From: Shewanella aestuarii
GTDB lineage: Bacteria > Pseudomonadota > Gammaproteobacteria > Enterobacterales > Shewanellaceae
Assembly (NCBI RefSeq): GCF_014647215.1
Contig: NZ_BMOT01000005.1
Location: 203,896 to 267,895, forward strand
Reading direction: 5' to 3'
Length of the DNA: 64,000 nt
Shown one piece after another: positions 1 through 9,073 of this stretch (position 1 is its first letter; each line of letters starts with the position of its first letter). A program made the translations under genes and the position numbers. The notes beneath the pieces are model-generated. The model made no database searches. It saw nothing but the letters and a program-made list of their open reading frames with translations, and was not told the origin of the DNA.

Positions 1-1
1 G

Positions 2-196
2 AGCCCTAAACTGGTTAACTTGGCGGCTGGGTTTTTCATCACAGGTATCGTGTTATTTTCCGGTTCGCTCTATTTGTATGCGCTAATTGGTCAAAAATGG
101 CTAGGTCCTATCACCCCCATTGGCGGTATTTGTTTACTGATTGGCTGGGCAATTTTTGCAACAGCTGCATGGCGTAAACCTGTTAATACGGATTAA
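2..196 (+). CDS. DUF423 family inner-membrane protein, C-terminal part (5' end outside window)
   Basis: The reading frame is open from the window edge to TAA at 194-196 and gives 64 residues with two hydrophobic segments (around FFITGIVLFSGSLYLYAL and GGICLLIGWAIFATAAW). The LFSGSLY and PIGG motifs and the position directly before rlmM match the small DUF423 (YgdD) membrane proteins, which lie next to rlmM in E. coli as well. The function of the family is unknown. The start lies outside the window. Confidence 0.7.
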   Translation, partial: SPKLVNLAAGFFITGIVLFSGSLYLYALIGQKWLGPITPIGGICLLIGWAIFATAAWRKPVNTD

Positions 197-277
197 ATCT
201 AAATCTGCTATAGCGGCATATTCTTGCTATAATCCGACAAAATTTTGCTTCAAGTTCGACTATTGCTAAGGCTTTAC

Positions 278-1381
278 ATGAAAAACCTATTCCTATTTTG
301 CCGTGCTGGATACGAGAAAGAGTGCGCTGCAGAAATTCAACAACGCGCTGCAGAACTTAATGTTGGTGGTTTTGTAAAAACCAATAACAATGATGCTTAT
401 GTTATTTATCAATGTTTTGATGATAATGGTGCCGATGAATTAGCTGAGAAATTAGCGTTAAGCTCACTCATTTTTACTCGGCAAATGTTTGCAGCGGCAG
501 ATCTATTAATCGATTTACCTGAGCAAGATAGAGTAAGCCCGATTATTCAGGCATTAGGTGAATTAGCTAAATGCGGTGAACTGCGTGTTGAAACTCCTGA
601 TACTAATGAAGCGAAAGAATTGTCGGCATTTTGTCGTAAGTTCACTGTGCCTTTACGTCAAGGCTTGAAAAAAGCGGGGATTCTACTTGGTGCTGAAAAT
701 GCACGTCGACCTATTATTCATGTGTGTTTTATCGGCTCTGGTAAAGCGTTTGCTGGCTATTCATTAAGCCATAATAGTTCGCCTCATTTTATGGGGATTC
801 CGCGCTTGAAAATGGTTGCGGATGCGCCAAGTCGCTCAAGTTTGAAATTGGATGAAGCCTTCGGTGCCTTTTTAACCAAAGAAGAGCAAGACCTACGTTG
901 TCGTAGTGGGTTAAATGCCGTTGATTTAGGCGCTTGTCCTGGTGGTTGGACTTATCAACTAGTGCGCCGAGGTATGATGGTCGCAGCAGTTGACAATGGC
1001 CCGATGAATGAGAAATTGATGGAAACGGGTCAGGTTAAACATTATCGTGCCGATGGTTTTAGATTTGAACCGCCACGTAAAAATATCTATTGGTTAGTTT
1101 GTGACATGGTTGAAAAACCTTCCCGTGTCGCTGAGCTAATGGAAGCCTGGGCAATTAATGCTTGGTTTAAAGAAGCCATCTTTAACCTGAAACTGCCAAT
1201 GAAAAGTCGCTATAAAGAAGTGCGAGTTATTTTAGATACCATGGCCGAGATTTTTAAAGAAAACAATATCGAATATAAGATGCAGTGTAAGCACTTGTAT
1301 CATGATCGCGATGAAGTGACTGTGCATTTATGGTTATTCCCAGAAAAAGGCGTTAACTATGCCGTACTGGGTGAAAGATAA
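278..1381 (+). CDS. rlmM: 23S rRNA 2'-O-ribose C2498 methyltransferase RlmM
   Basis: RlmM uses S-adenosylmethionine to methylate the ribose of C2498 in 23S rRNA. The product is 367 residues, the usual family length (366 in E. coli). A THUMP-like N-terminal half precedes a Rossmann methyltransferase domain with the SAM motif DLGACPGGW near residues 215-223. The downstream NLKLPMKSRYKE segment carries the catalytic-type lysine region. I chose ATG 278, giving MKNLFLFCRAGYE, rather than the TTG 33 bases upstream, because the family starts there. A bidirectional terminator follows at 1449. Confidence 0.95.
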   Translation: MKNLFLFCRAGYEKECAAEIQQRAAELNVGGFVKTNNNDAYVIYQCFDDNGADELAEKLALSSLIFTRQMFAAADLLIDLPEQDRVSPIIQALGELAKCGELRVETPDTNEAKELSAFCRKFTVPLRQGLKKAGILLGAENARRPIIHVCFIGSGKAFAGYSLSHNSSPHFMGIPRLKMVADAPSRSSLKLDEAFGAFLTKEEQDLRCRSGLNAVDLGACPGGWTYQLVRRGMMVAAVDNGPMNEKLMETGQVKHYRADGFRFEPPRKNIYWLVCDMVEKPSRVAELMEAWAINAWFKEAIFNLKLPMKSRYKEVRVILDTMAEIFKENNIEYKMQCKHLYHDRDEVTVHLWLFPEKGVNYAVLGER

Positions 1382-1448
1382 AACGCTACTGTGCTGCGCT
1401 ATCGCTCACGTGTCAGTCTTTAACCTAAAATCAGCTTATTTAGCAACT

Positions 1449-1476
1449 AAAAAGCCCTAATATATTAGGGCTTTTT
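1449..1476. terminator. Bidirectional intrinsic terminator between rlmM and isocitrate dehydrogenase
   Basis: Stem AAAAAGCCCTAA pairs with TTAGGGCTTTTT around a TATA loop. A-runs and T-runs on both sides let it end both convergent genes. Confidence 0.9.
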
Positions 1477-1497
1477 GCTAAGTTTAACGCCAACAGA

Positions 1498-2508
1498 TTA
1501 ATCTAAACGTTCTAATACCGCTTGGGTGAAATCTGTTGTGCCATATGTGCCACCTAAATCACGCGTTGTGCGGTCGCCTTCTTCAATCACAGCAGATACA
1601 GCATTGCGGATCATCACCGCTTTATCAGACATACCAAGATACTCCAGCATTTGAATCGACGCTAAAATAACGGATGTTGGATTGGCTAAGTTTTTCCCCG
1701 CAATATCAGGGGCGCTTCCATGTACGGCTTCAAATATTGCAGCATCACGACCGATATTGGCACCCGGCGCCATGCCTAAACCGCCCACAAGGCCCGCACA
1801 CAAGTCTGATAAAATATCGCCGAACAAGTTAGTGGTTACCATCACATCAAAGTTTTCTGGGTTCATGACTAATTTCATGCAGGTTGCATCAACGATCATT
1901 TCTTCAGTGATGATATCTGGGTAGCGAAGGCTGACTTCACGGGCCACTTTCAAGAATAAACCCGAGGTTGATTTCATGATGTTAGCTTTATGCACTATGG
2001 TAACTTTTTTGCGGTTTTCTTTACGTGCTAATTCATAGGCGAAAGTGACAATTTGTTCAGCGCCCTGACGGGTAATAATACTGGTGGCTTCTGCTGTTTC
2101 ACCGTCATCTGATACTTTTTGACCTAAGCCAGAATACATACCTTCGGTATTTTCACGAACGGTAATAATGTCGATATTTTCATATCGCGCTTGAGTGCCT
2201 TTAAATGAATTTACAGGACGCACGTTCGCATACAGGCTGAATTTTTTTCTTAGGCTGACGTTGATTGAGGTAAACCCTTCTCCAACAGGCGTGGTTAATG
2301 GACCTTTAAGAGTAATGCGGTTTTTTTCAATTAAATCGAGAGTACGTTGTGGTAATAATTCACCGTGTTTTTCTAGCGCCGTAAGGCCAGCATCCGCAAA
2401 TTCATATTCAAAATTACATCCTGCTTTGTCGAGAATTTTTAATGCAGAATCGATAATACTTGGGCCAATTCCATCACCTGGAATTACGGTTATTGTACGT
2501 TTTGACAT
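1498..2508 (-). CDS. NAD-dependent isocitrate dehydrogenase
   Basis: It oxidatively decarboxylates isocitrate to 2-oxoglutarate in the TCA cycle. The 336-residue product belongs to the isocitrate/isopropylmalate dehydrogenase family and is of the short type. It has the N-terminal IPGDGIGP motif, the substrate loop NVRPVNSFKG, RENTEGMYSG, and the metal site NLFGDILSDL. The cofactor loop reads HGSAPDIAGK. Asp-Ile in this loop is the NAD-type signature; the NADP enzyme of E. coli has Lys-Tyr. Isopropylmalate dehydrogenase is less likely because the substrate loop is of isocitrate type and no leu genes are nearby. The gene is transcribed alone. Confidence 0.88.
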   Translation of the reverse strand: MSKRTITVIPGDGIGPSIIDSALKILDKAGCNFEYEFADAGLTALEKHGELLPQRTLDLIEKNRITLKGPLTTPVGEGFTSINVSLRKKFSLYANVRPVNSFKGTQARYENIDIITVRENTEGMYSGLGQKVSDDGETAEATSIITRQGAEQIVTFAYELARKENRKKVTIVHKANIMKSTSGLFLKVAREVSLRYPDIITEEMIVDATCMKLVMNPENFDVMVTTNLFGDILSDLCAGLVGGLGMAPGANIGRDAAIFEAVHGSAPDIAGKNLANPTSVILASIQMLEYLGMSDKAVMIRNAVSAVIEEGDRTTRDLGGTYGTTDFTQAVLERLD

Positions 2509-2929
2509 CAGAAGTCCTTACACGCTAGGGTTACTGCAATGATTACAGCGCATTAATTGGGGCCGCAGTATGAGATTTCAGTCTCACAAGCGGTGATTTG
2601 ATGATTTTATTCATCTGTTTTCTAGCGACTATTTTAACGATTTTTAATCTTTATTTACAGAAAACTGTGGATGAAATCGCATTTAACAAACATTTGTGAT
2701 GTGTTTTAGATTAAAATAGCCGCATTAATGACAAATGAATGTGATTGCACTTTATTGAATTGCCAAATCCTTTTTATACAAAAGGTTAACTTTACAAAAG
2801 TAGGGTATTTTGTTCACTTCTGTGCATCGTTTGCTAGACGACCATAGTCGAATATTCAGGTTTACTGACGTTGACACTTTTAGCTGATGTTGTGGTTTGT
2901 GCCATCATAATTATAAGAAGAGGAATTTT
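2509..2929. other. Intergenic region between divergent isocitrate dehydrogenase and S9 peptidase genes
   Basis: About 420 bases with no convincing ORF. A small dyad (TGAGA at 2571-2575, TCTCA at 2582-2586) lies about 65 bp before the dehydrogenase start. A TTGACA hexamer at 2871-2876 has no well-placed -10 element. Otherwise I see only AT-rich promoter-like sequence. Confidence 0.5.
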
Positions 2930-5713
2930 GTGAAACTATCTTATCGGTTTACCTATCCATTGATGGTGATGTTATTACTGTCACTTTCGACAAGTTTTAC
3001 ATATGCAGAGCCGTTATCGCTAACGGATATTATGCACTTTAACACCTTACAGCAACCGGTTATCGCTGATGATGGCCGCATGATGGCGGTTGAGGCAAAG
3101 CCCGACCGTGGTGAAAGCTATGTGATTGTGAAATCAATTGATGGTACTAAGAGTTTTAATATTGCCAATGGGACTAAGCCAAAAGTCAATGCCAATGGCC
3201 GATTTGTGATTGCCACTATTCCAGCCAGCCTGTTAGCGAAAGAAACTAAAAAGAAGTCTGAGTTAACCCAAGATTTAGCCTTGCTTGATACTAAAACGGG
3301 CCAACAACAAGCCTTTACTAACATTAAATCGGCTCAGTTTAATGATAATGGCGAATATTTAGCTGTGTGGTTTAAAGAAGATAAAACCGCAGATGAGGAT
3401 GCCAAACCGGCTGAGACCGCTGCCAGTGAAACTGACACTGACACTGTTGAAGATGATGATAAAGGCACTCGATTAAGCCTGATCCATTTAGCGAGCAATA
3501 AAACGGTTCAGCTTACTGATGTGACTCAATTTGCTTTCGATGAGTCAGGTTTTAACTTTGTTGCCGCGATAAATCGTCACAATCAAAAGCAACATCAAGT
3601 CATGTTAGTTAATTTAACCCATCAGACACAGCGTGATTTATATAGTACTAGCGATGACCAAATAGGTGAATTAGCCTTAAGTAATGACGGACGTTATGTT
3701 GGATTTACCACAGGTAAACTGAGTCAAAAGCGTAATGCACGCCAATATCAATTACATGTGATGAATATCAGCTCTGGTAAACATCGCCAGCCAACAAGCC
3801 AGGAGTGGACGCTAAATCAATATGCCACTGTGATGTTTTCCCGTGACAGCGAGCGTTTGTATGTAGGCCGAGTCCCGCAAGTAGTTGCGCCGCAAAAACA
3901 GCAAAAGTATACCGATGACAATTCACTGTTTGATTTGAATGTCATTGCCGACAACAAAAATCTACGCATTTGGCATGGTGACGACGCCAAAATTAAACCG
4001 CATGAAATAAAAGAATATCAGGATGAATTAAAGCGCACTTATTTAGCGGTTTATCACCTAGATGCTGATCGTATTATCCAATTGGCAGATAAAGAGGTGC
4101 CGACGGTTCAGTATGGTGAACAAGCGCGCTATTTGGTTGCGACATCAGACGTGCCATATCAGAAAATGATTACCTGGGCGGGTTTCTATCAAGATGTATA
4201 TCTTGTTGATTTAAATACCGGACGCAAAATTTTGGTGTTGGCACAGCAACCTAGTGACGCTATCCCTACATTGTCACCAAATGCAAGATTCTTACGTTAT
4301 TACCAACAAGGGAACGTGCATATTTACGATATTGCTCAGGCAAAAAGTTTTAATTTAAGTGGACAATATGCGGTGCCTTTTGCTGATGAAGACCATGATT
4401 ACCCCAGTTCGGCTCCGGGTTATGGTTTTGGTCCATGGCTTGATGATGGTTCAGGTTTCATTAGTTATGACAAATACGATGTTTGGCAATTTAATACCAC
4501 CTCGCATAGCGGATTTATGTTGTCTAATGGCGAAGGTCGCAAGCAGGGTGTTGAATACCGAGTTAAAGGGCTTATTAAAGACAAACAACCCGCAACGGTT
4601 AAAGCCGACCAAACCATATTGTTAAAAGGCTATAGCCATCGCACCAAGGCTGATGAATTCTATGTTGCCAAAGTCGGTGTAGCAGGGGTTAAAAAACTAA
4701 CCGATAGCCAAAGTAAATTAACCGTATTGGCCAGAGCAAAGCAAAGTGATCAAATCCTGTATTCAAAACAGCGCTTCGATTTGTATCCAGACGTTTATGC
4801 CGCAACATTAGATGATATAAACAAAGCCAAGCAGCTGACATCATTAGATAAGCAACGCCGAGCATTTAGCTGGGGGAAATCTGAACTTGTACAGTGGACC
4901 GATGCTGATGGCAATCTCGCTGACGGTGTTTTGATTAAACCAAGTAACTATCAAAAAGGTAAACGTTACCCTGTGATGGTGTATTACTATCGCTTTATGA
5001 GTGATCGCTTACATGCTTTCCCTGATATGAAAATCAACCATAGGCCCAATTTTGCTTGGTACACCAATAATGGCTATGCCATTTTTCTACCGGATATTCG
5101 TTTTGAAATTGGCTATCCAGGAATTTCCGCGGTCAAAGCGTTAACCACGGGCGTGCAAAAAATAGTCGATATGGGCATCGCCGATCCGAAAAAAATTGGT
5201 CTTCATGGTCATTCATGGAGTGGTTATCAAACAGCATTTGCTGTGACTCAAACGAATATGTTTGCCGCAGCCGTATCGGGCGCCCCTGTGTCTAATATGA
5301 CTAGCGCATACAGTGGTATTCGTCATGGAAGCGGCCTTGCAAGACAGTTCCAATATGAAACGGGACAAAGTCGCATAGGGGAGAGTTTATTTAAAGCACC
5401 GCAGAAATATATTGAAAACTCACCCATTTTTTACGTTGAGCGAATTCAAACACCCATGATGATTATGTTTGGTGATATTGACGATGCAGTACCTTGGGAG
5501 CAAGGCGTTGAAATGTATTTAGCGATGCGCCGCGCCGGTAAAGATGTGGTTTTTTTACAGTACGAAGGCGAACCTCATCATTTGAAGAAGTACCCGAATA
5601 AATTAGATTACACGATTAAAATGCGTGAATATTTTGATCACTATTTACTCGGTAAACCCGCTCCGTTATGGCTTGAAAAAGGTGAGGCTTACCAAGAGTT
5701 TGCTAAGGATTAA
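2930..5713 (+). CDS. Secreted S9 family (prolyl oligopeptidase-type) serine peptidase
   Basis: A predicted exported serine peptidase of 927 residues. I chose GTG 2930 because AGAAGAGG lies just upstream and a signal peptide follows at once (MKLSYRF..., with cleavage near SFTYA-EP). A long N-terminal beta-propeller-like region with WD/PD40-type repeats fills residues 30-650. The C-terminal alpha/beta hydrolase domain has the nucleophile elbow GHSWSG (Ser near 762), the acid in FGDIDDAV (near 848) and His in GEPHHLKK (near 883). An acidic low-complexity insert (DEDAKPAETAASETDTDT) near residues 150-170 is probably a surface loop. Substrate unknown; a role in peptide scavenging is inferred. Confidence 0.85.
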   Translation: MKLSYRFTYPLMVMLLLSLSTSFTYAEPLSLTDIMHFNTLQQPVIADDGRMMAVEAKPDRGESYVIVKSIDGTKSFNIANGTKPKVNANGRFVIATIPASLLAKETKKKSELTQDLALLDTKTGQQQAFTNIKSAQFNDNGEYLAVWFKEDKTADEDAKPAETAASETDTDTVEDDDKGTRLSLIHLASNKTVQLTDVTQFAFDESGFNFVAAINRHNQKQHQVMLVNLTHQTQRDLYSTSDDQIGELALSNDGRYVGFTTGKLSQKRNARQYQLHVMNISSGKHRQPTSQEWTLNQYATVMFSRDSERLYVGRVPQVVAPQKQQKYTDDNSLFDLNVIADNKNLRIWHGDDAKIKPHEIKEYQDELKRTYLAVYHLDADRIIQLADKEVPTVQYGEQARYLVATSDVPYQKMITWAGFYQDVYLVDLNTGRKILVLAQQPSDAIPTLSPNARFLRYYQQGNVHIYDIAQAKSFNLSGQYAVPFADEDHDYPSSAPGYGFGPWLDDGSGFISYDKYDVWQFNTTSHSGFMLSNGEGRKQGVEYRVKGLIKDKQPATVKADQTILLKGYSHRTKADEFYVAKVGVAGVKKLTDSQSKLTVLARAKQSDQILYSKQRFDLYPDVYAATLDDINKAKQLTSLDKQRRAFSWGKSELVQWTDADGNLADGVLIKPSNYQKGKRYPVMVYYYRFMSDRLHAFPDMKINHRPNFAWYTNNGYAIFLPDIRFEIGYPGISAVKALTTGVQKIVDMGIADPKKIGLHGHSWSGYQTAFAVTQTNMFAAAVSGAPVSNMTSAYSGIRHGSGLARQFQYETGQSRIGESLFKAPQKYIENSPIFYVERIQTPMMIMFGDIDDAVPWEQGVEMYLAMRRAGKDVVFLQYEGEPHHLKKYPNKLDYTIKMREYFDHYLLGKPAPLWLEKGEAYQEFAKD

Positions 5714-5739
5714 TGCTATTCGCTCGAGCCTGTTGAACT

Positions 5740-6040
5740 TTGTAGGCTAAGTTTTGTTTGAGTTAAATAGGATTTTATTTGCGGCCAGTGGATTGATGCC
5801 TAGTCATCTAGGCAAAAACTATTTAACCAAGCGTAAAAGTGTTTAGCCGAAGCCTAGCGCTGTATGTTGATCATTTTCACTTAGTTATCGACTTTTATCT
5901 AGCGCCACGACTATGTAGCGTCATTAAAGCGCTACGTCTGTGAATTGTAAGGTAACCAAACACTCGCAACGAAAATAACCCTGAAAGACCAACAGGCCGT
6001 ATGACACTTAACAATGCAGACTTAACGGTCTGCATTTTTT
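5740..6040 (+). ncRNA. Possible small structured RNA with promoter and intrinsic terminator
   Basis: No ORF is present, yet a strong terminator closes the stretch at 6013-6040, some 300 bases after the peptidase stop. A promoter-like pair TTGTAG (5740-5745) and TTAAAT (5763-5768) has a 17-bp spacer. Between them lie hairpins TGCCTAG/CTAGGCA (5797-5814) and GTAGCG/CGCTAC near 5910-5935. This could be a 265-nt RNA starting near 5775, or merely the long 3' tail of the peptidase mRNA. Confidence 0.3.
6013..6040 (+). terminator. Intrinsic terminator
   Basis: Nine-bp stem AATGCAGAC with GTCTGCATT around TTAACG, followed by a T-run. It reads on the plus strand. The nearest plus-strand gene ended 300 bases earlier. 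Confidence 0.85.
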
Positions 6041-6420
6041 ATGGCACAAATTACGTGGATCACAGGTGATGTTGAGTAAATTGAAACCCCTAATTAAAAC
6101 ATTCTGATTTTATGGGGGGCAAGATGGGAGCGCTAGTGATTGCAACATTACTTAACCTTAACTCGGATAAGAGATGAATAAACGATATTTAAAATATTCA
6201 TATTCTGACGTTTACAGTCAAACTTTAGCTTTGCACCGATACAAGGTGAATTGATGCGTCAATAAGAGGATTTTGCAAGTCAATTGAACGCAGTTAGCGG
6301 TGTAATAACCTGCTTTATAAGTATTTGTCGCCCTGATTTGAGATGGTTTCGGGGGGCGCTAAAAAAGCAACCAAGGGACTTGCGACTCAAGGGCTCTTGA
6401 GCCGCTAAATGAAAATTAAA
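6041..6420. other. Non-coding stretch before the DUF3192 gene
   Basis: About 380 bases without an ORF. Near 6361-6383 the minus strand has a short GCAA/TTGC-based hairpin followed by six Ts, and next to it a CTCAAG/CTTGAG dyad. Together these could end the ppnN-xni-DUF3192 transcript. I see nothing else of note. Confidence 0.4.
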
Positions 6421-6834
6421 TTAATGAGCTAAAGCCGCTTGTGTGGACTCAATTAATATTTCGCTGTCTAAATATTGTTGGTAGGTTTCTAAGCCCCAAG
6501 CAATAAGGATATTGTTTTTAAACAGCAAAGGGGTGCATTCGTCCCGTGTTGTAATACCGTCTGACTTTAGATGATGAGTGCGATAAAACAATATTTGGTA
6601 TTGGCCATCAATAGCCGTTTTGGCTTCAACAAAGTCGGCACTGCCGAATAATTTCTTGATAGTCTCTAAAGATTGCCCAAAGCTAATTTCAGTCATTTTT
6701 TGACTATTGTAAGCTTGTCTATCTTCCCAGGCGCGGTCTTCTGGGAGAGGCTCATAAATAAACATCACCACGGCAACAAATAAGAGATAAGCAATAAATA
6801 TCCCACCGATAATATACGTTGCACTGGCTTTCAT
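6421..6834 (-). CDS. DUF3192-like membrane-anchored protein
   Basis: A 137-residue protein with one N-terminal transmembrane segment (about residues 8-27) followed by a soluble domain. The pattern FGQSLETIKKLFGSADF, then a beta strand ending in LFYRTHH, then CTPLLFKNNILIAWG resembles the DUF3192 family, which has a BamE/SmpA-like fold. That assignment is from memory of the motif, not a search. GGAG lies before the ATG. It follows xni by about 50 bases on the same strand. Function unknown. Confidence 0.6.
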   Translation of the reverse strand: MKASATYIIGGIFIAYLLFVAVVMFIYEPLPEDRAWEDRQAYNSQKMTEISFGQSLETIKKLFGSADFVEAKTAIDGQYQILFYRTHHLKSDGITTRDECTPLLFKNNILIAWGLETYQQYLDSEILIESTQAALAH

Positions 6835-6886
6835 TTAATACTCCATGGTGGTGCTATTTGAATGTTAATTATTGAGTGTAAAATAT

Positions 6887-7663
6887 TTAGACATTTTTTG
6901 TTATATCCGCTTGATAGCGAAATTGTTTCAAATTGATATTAAGGGGCATATCGCATTGTAATTGCGCCAGCTTATAACTGATACGAGCCAGTTCTTTGCC
7001 TTCTGCAAGTTTCTGCGCCTGTTTAGGGCCTAGGTTTTCAAGAGAACGATATAAGTTAGCTAATGTACGAAATTTATTGAGTAAATCCGCTGCAGACTTA
7101 GGACCAATACCAGCAATGCCGGGGATTTTATTACCACTGTCGCCAGCCAGTGCAATAAAATCTAAAAATTGGCTATGTACCACACCCAGTTTACGTTCAT
7201 GCTCAACTAAATCAAACGCCTGCTGATTGAAGTGATCCCAAATCATTAACTCATGATGAGGTAGTTGGCTAAATCCCTTGTCTGTGGAAGCGATAATTGC
7301 TTGGCCTTGATTTTGGGTGATTTTAAGTGCCAAAGTGGCAATAACGTCATCAGCTTCTGAAAGGGCATCAAGTGAGTGAATGTGTTCTGCCGCTAAAGCC
7401 GATTTAATGTCTTTAAGCCCTTTCTGCAGGGCCTCAGGCATTGGCTTACGACCTTTTTTGTAATCTGAATAAAGCTTTTTGCGCCATGATTCTTGGTCAC
7501 CGTCCCATACCACAATCACATGGGTTGGTTGATGTAACTGTAGCATCTTATGACAAGCTGCTAACGAGCGCATTTTTACGCTTTCGATATCATTTTCATT
7601 CGGTAACACCGCATGAATGCGGCGAACCAGATTGAGTCCATCAATAATCAGTAATTTATTCAT
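6887..7663 (-). CDS. xni: Flap endonuclease Xni (exonuclease IX)
   Basis: A structure-specific nuclease of the 5'-3' exonuclease/FEN family, 258 residues (251 in E. coli). The N-terminal LLIIDGLNLVRR, the acidic VVWDGD and the SEADDVIATLA, ASTDKG and ALAGDSGNKIPGIAGIGPKSA motifs give the metal site and the helix-hairpin-helix DNA-binding segment. It starts only 4 bases after the ppnN stop, with no good ribosome-binding site of its own, so it is probably translationally coupled to ppnN. The ygdH-xni neighbourhood matches enterobacteria loosely. Confidence 0.92.
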   Translation of the reverse strand: MNKLLIIDGLNLVRRIHAVLPNENDIESVKMRSLAACHKMLQLHQPTHVIVVWDGDQESWRKKLYSDYKKGRKPMPEALQKGLKDIKSALAAEHIHSLDALSEADDVIATLALKITQNQGQAIIASTDKGFSQLPHHELMIWDHFNQQAFDLVEHERKLGVVHSQFLDFIALAGDSGNKIPGIAGIGPKSAADLLNKFRTLANLYRSLENLGPKQAQKLAEGKELARISYKLAQLQCDMPLNINLKQFRYQADITKNV

Positions 7664-7667
7664 TAAG

Positions 7668-9023
7668 TTATTTTATTATTTTGTAGCATGGCTCGTAGGC
7701 ACTGCCAGGGAGTTTCATTCGTTGTTGTTCTACAAATGCACTCAGCAACTTATCCATCATACTCATCAATTTAGGATCACCTTTAATATGAAACTTGCCA
7801 TGCTCTTTGATGCGTTTAATGGTTTCACCTTTTACATTGCCCGCAACAATACCCGAAAACGCTTTACGCAAATTAGCGGCAAGTTCAGCTTTATTGTTTT
7901 GGAAGTATAAGTTTAAATTTGCCATAACTTCATGGCTAGGGTCAAAAGGTAATTGGAACTCGGGTTCAATTTTTAATGACCATTGGTATTGATAAGCATC
8001 GCCTTTTTCTTTGCGATAGGTTTTTACTTCTTCCATACCTTGCTTCATGACTTGGCCAACTTTTACTGGATTATCAATGATGATTTGATATTTGCTCTGC
8101 GCTTCTTCACCTAAGGTTGCACCAATAAATTGATGGATTTCTTCAAAGTATTCCGCACTCTCTTTTGGCCCCGTCAGTACCAAAGGGAAAGGGGTATTTG
8201 CATTTTCTTTATTTAATAAAATACCTAAAAAATACAATAACTCTTCAGCGGTACCCGCGCCGCCAGGAAAGATAATAATACCGTGACCTAAACGTACAAA
8301 GGCTTCTAAACGTTTTTCTATGTCAGGTAATATAACCAACTCGTTGACGATTTGATTTGGTGGCTCTGCTGCAATAATACTTGGCTCAGTTAAGCCTATG
8401 TAGCGAGCATTTTTAACCCTTTGCTTGGCATGCCCAATAGCAGCCCCTTTCATCGGGCCTTCCATCGCACCCGGACCACAACCAGTACATATATCAAGTT
8501 CACGAAGACCCAACTGATAGCCAACTTCACGGGTATATTGATATTCGATGGCATTAATACTGTGACCGCCCCAACAGACAATAACATTGGGATCTTTCAT
8601 CGGTGAAATAGCGCGGGCGTTTCTTAAGATATCAAATACCACATTGGTGATGTGGCTAGCATTGGTCAGATTGATGTGTTTAAGATTGTCGTATTTATTG
8701 CTGATGTAAATAATATCGCGTAAAACAGCAAATAAATGCTCTTGAATACCCGCAATAATTTTACCGTCAACAAAGGCTTTTTCTGGGGGATTAATTAGCT
8801 CAAGTTTTATGCCGCGCTCACGCTGCAGTACATTGATGTCGAAGGTGTCAAACTTTTCGAATAAAGCTTCGGCATTATCGCTAATAAGGCCTGACGATAA
8901 TACCGCTAAGGAACAACTGCGATACAGCTGATAAAGCTCACTTTTCGCACCTTGTTTGAGGCGATCAACTTCTAGTTGAGATAATTGATCTAAACTGCCT
9001 CTAGGACTAATCCTTATAATCAT
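7668..9023 (-). CDS. ppnN: Pyrimidine/purine-5'-nucleotide nucleosidase PpnN
   Basis: It hydrolyses the N-glycosidic bond of nucleoside 5'-monophosphates, releasing base and ribose 5-phosphate. In E. coli the enzyme (YgdH) is regulated by (p)ppGpp. The product is 451 residues, compared with 454 in E. coli. The LOG-family core shows [12 protein letters not shown] and the PGGAGTAEE motif. The start is taken at the ATG giving [20 protein letters not shown], which matches the E. coli N-terminus and follows AAAGGAG; an ATG 33 bases upstream only adds an unconserved tail. It heads the group with xni. Confidence 0.95.
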   Translation of the reverse strand: MIIRISPRGSLDQLSQLEVDRLKQGAKSELYQLYRSCSLAVLSSGLISDNAEALFEKFDTFDINVLQRERGIKLELINPPEKAFVDGKIIAGIQEHLFAVLRDIIYISNKYDNLKHINLTNASHITNVVFDILRNARAISPMKDPNVIVCWGGHSINAIEYQYTREVGYQLGLRELDICTGCGPGAMEGPMKGAAIGHAKQRVKNARYIGLTEPSIIAAEPPNQIVNELVILPDIEKRLEAFVRLGHGIIIFPGGAGTAEELLYFLGILLNKENANTPFPLVLTGPKESAEYFEEIHQFIGATLGEEAQSKYQIIIDNPVKVGQVMKQGMEEVKTYRKEKGDAYQYQWSLKIEPEFQLPFDPSHEVMANLNLYFQNNKAELAANLRKAFSGIVAGNVKGETIKRIKEHGKFHIKGDPKLMSMMDKLLSAFVEQQRMKLPGSAYEPCYKIIK

Positions 9024-9073
9024 AAGCAACTCCTTTGGACTTAAGTGCACAGACACTTAAGCGCTTGTGCTGC

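Noticed and set aside
2680..2720. CRP site before the S9 peptidase gene
   Set aside because: A TGTGA half-site is present near 2695 but the second half does not match TCACA.
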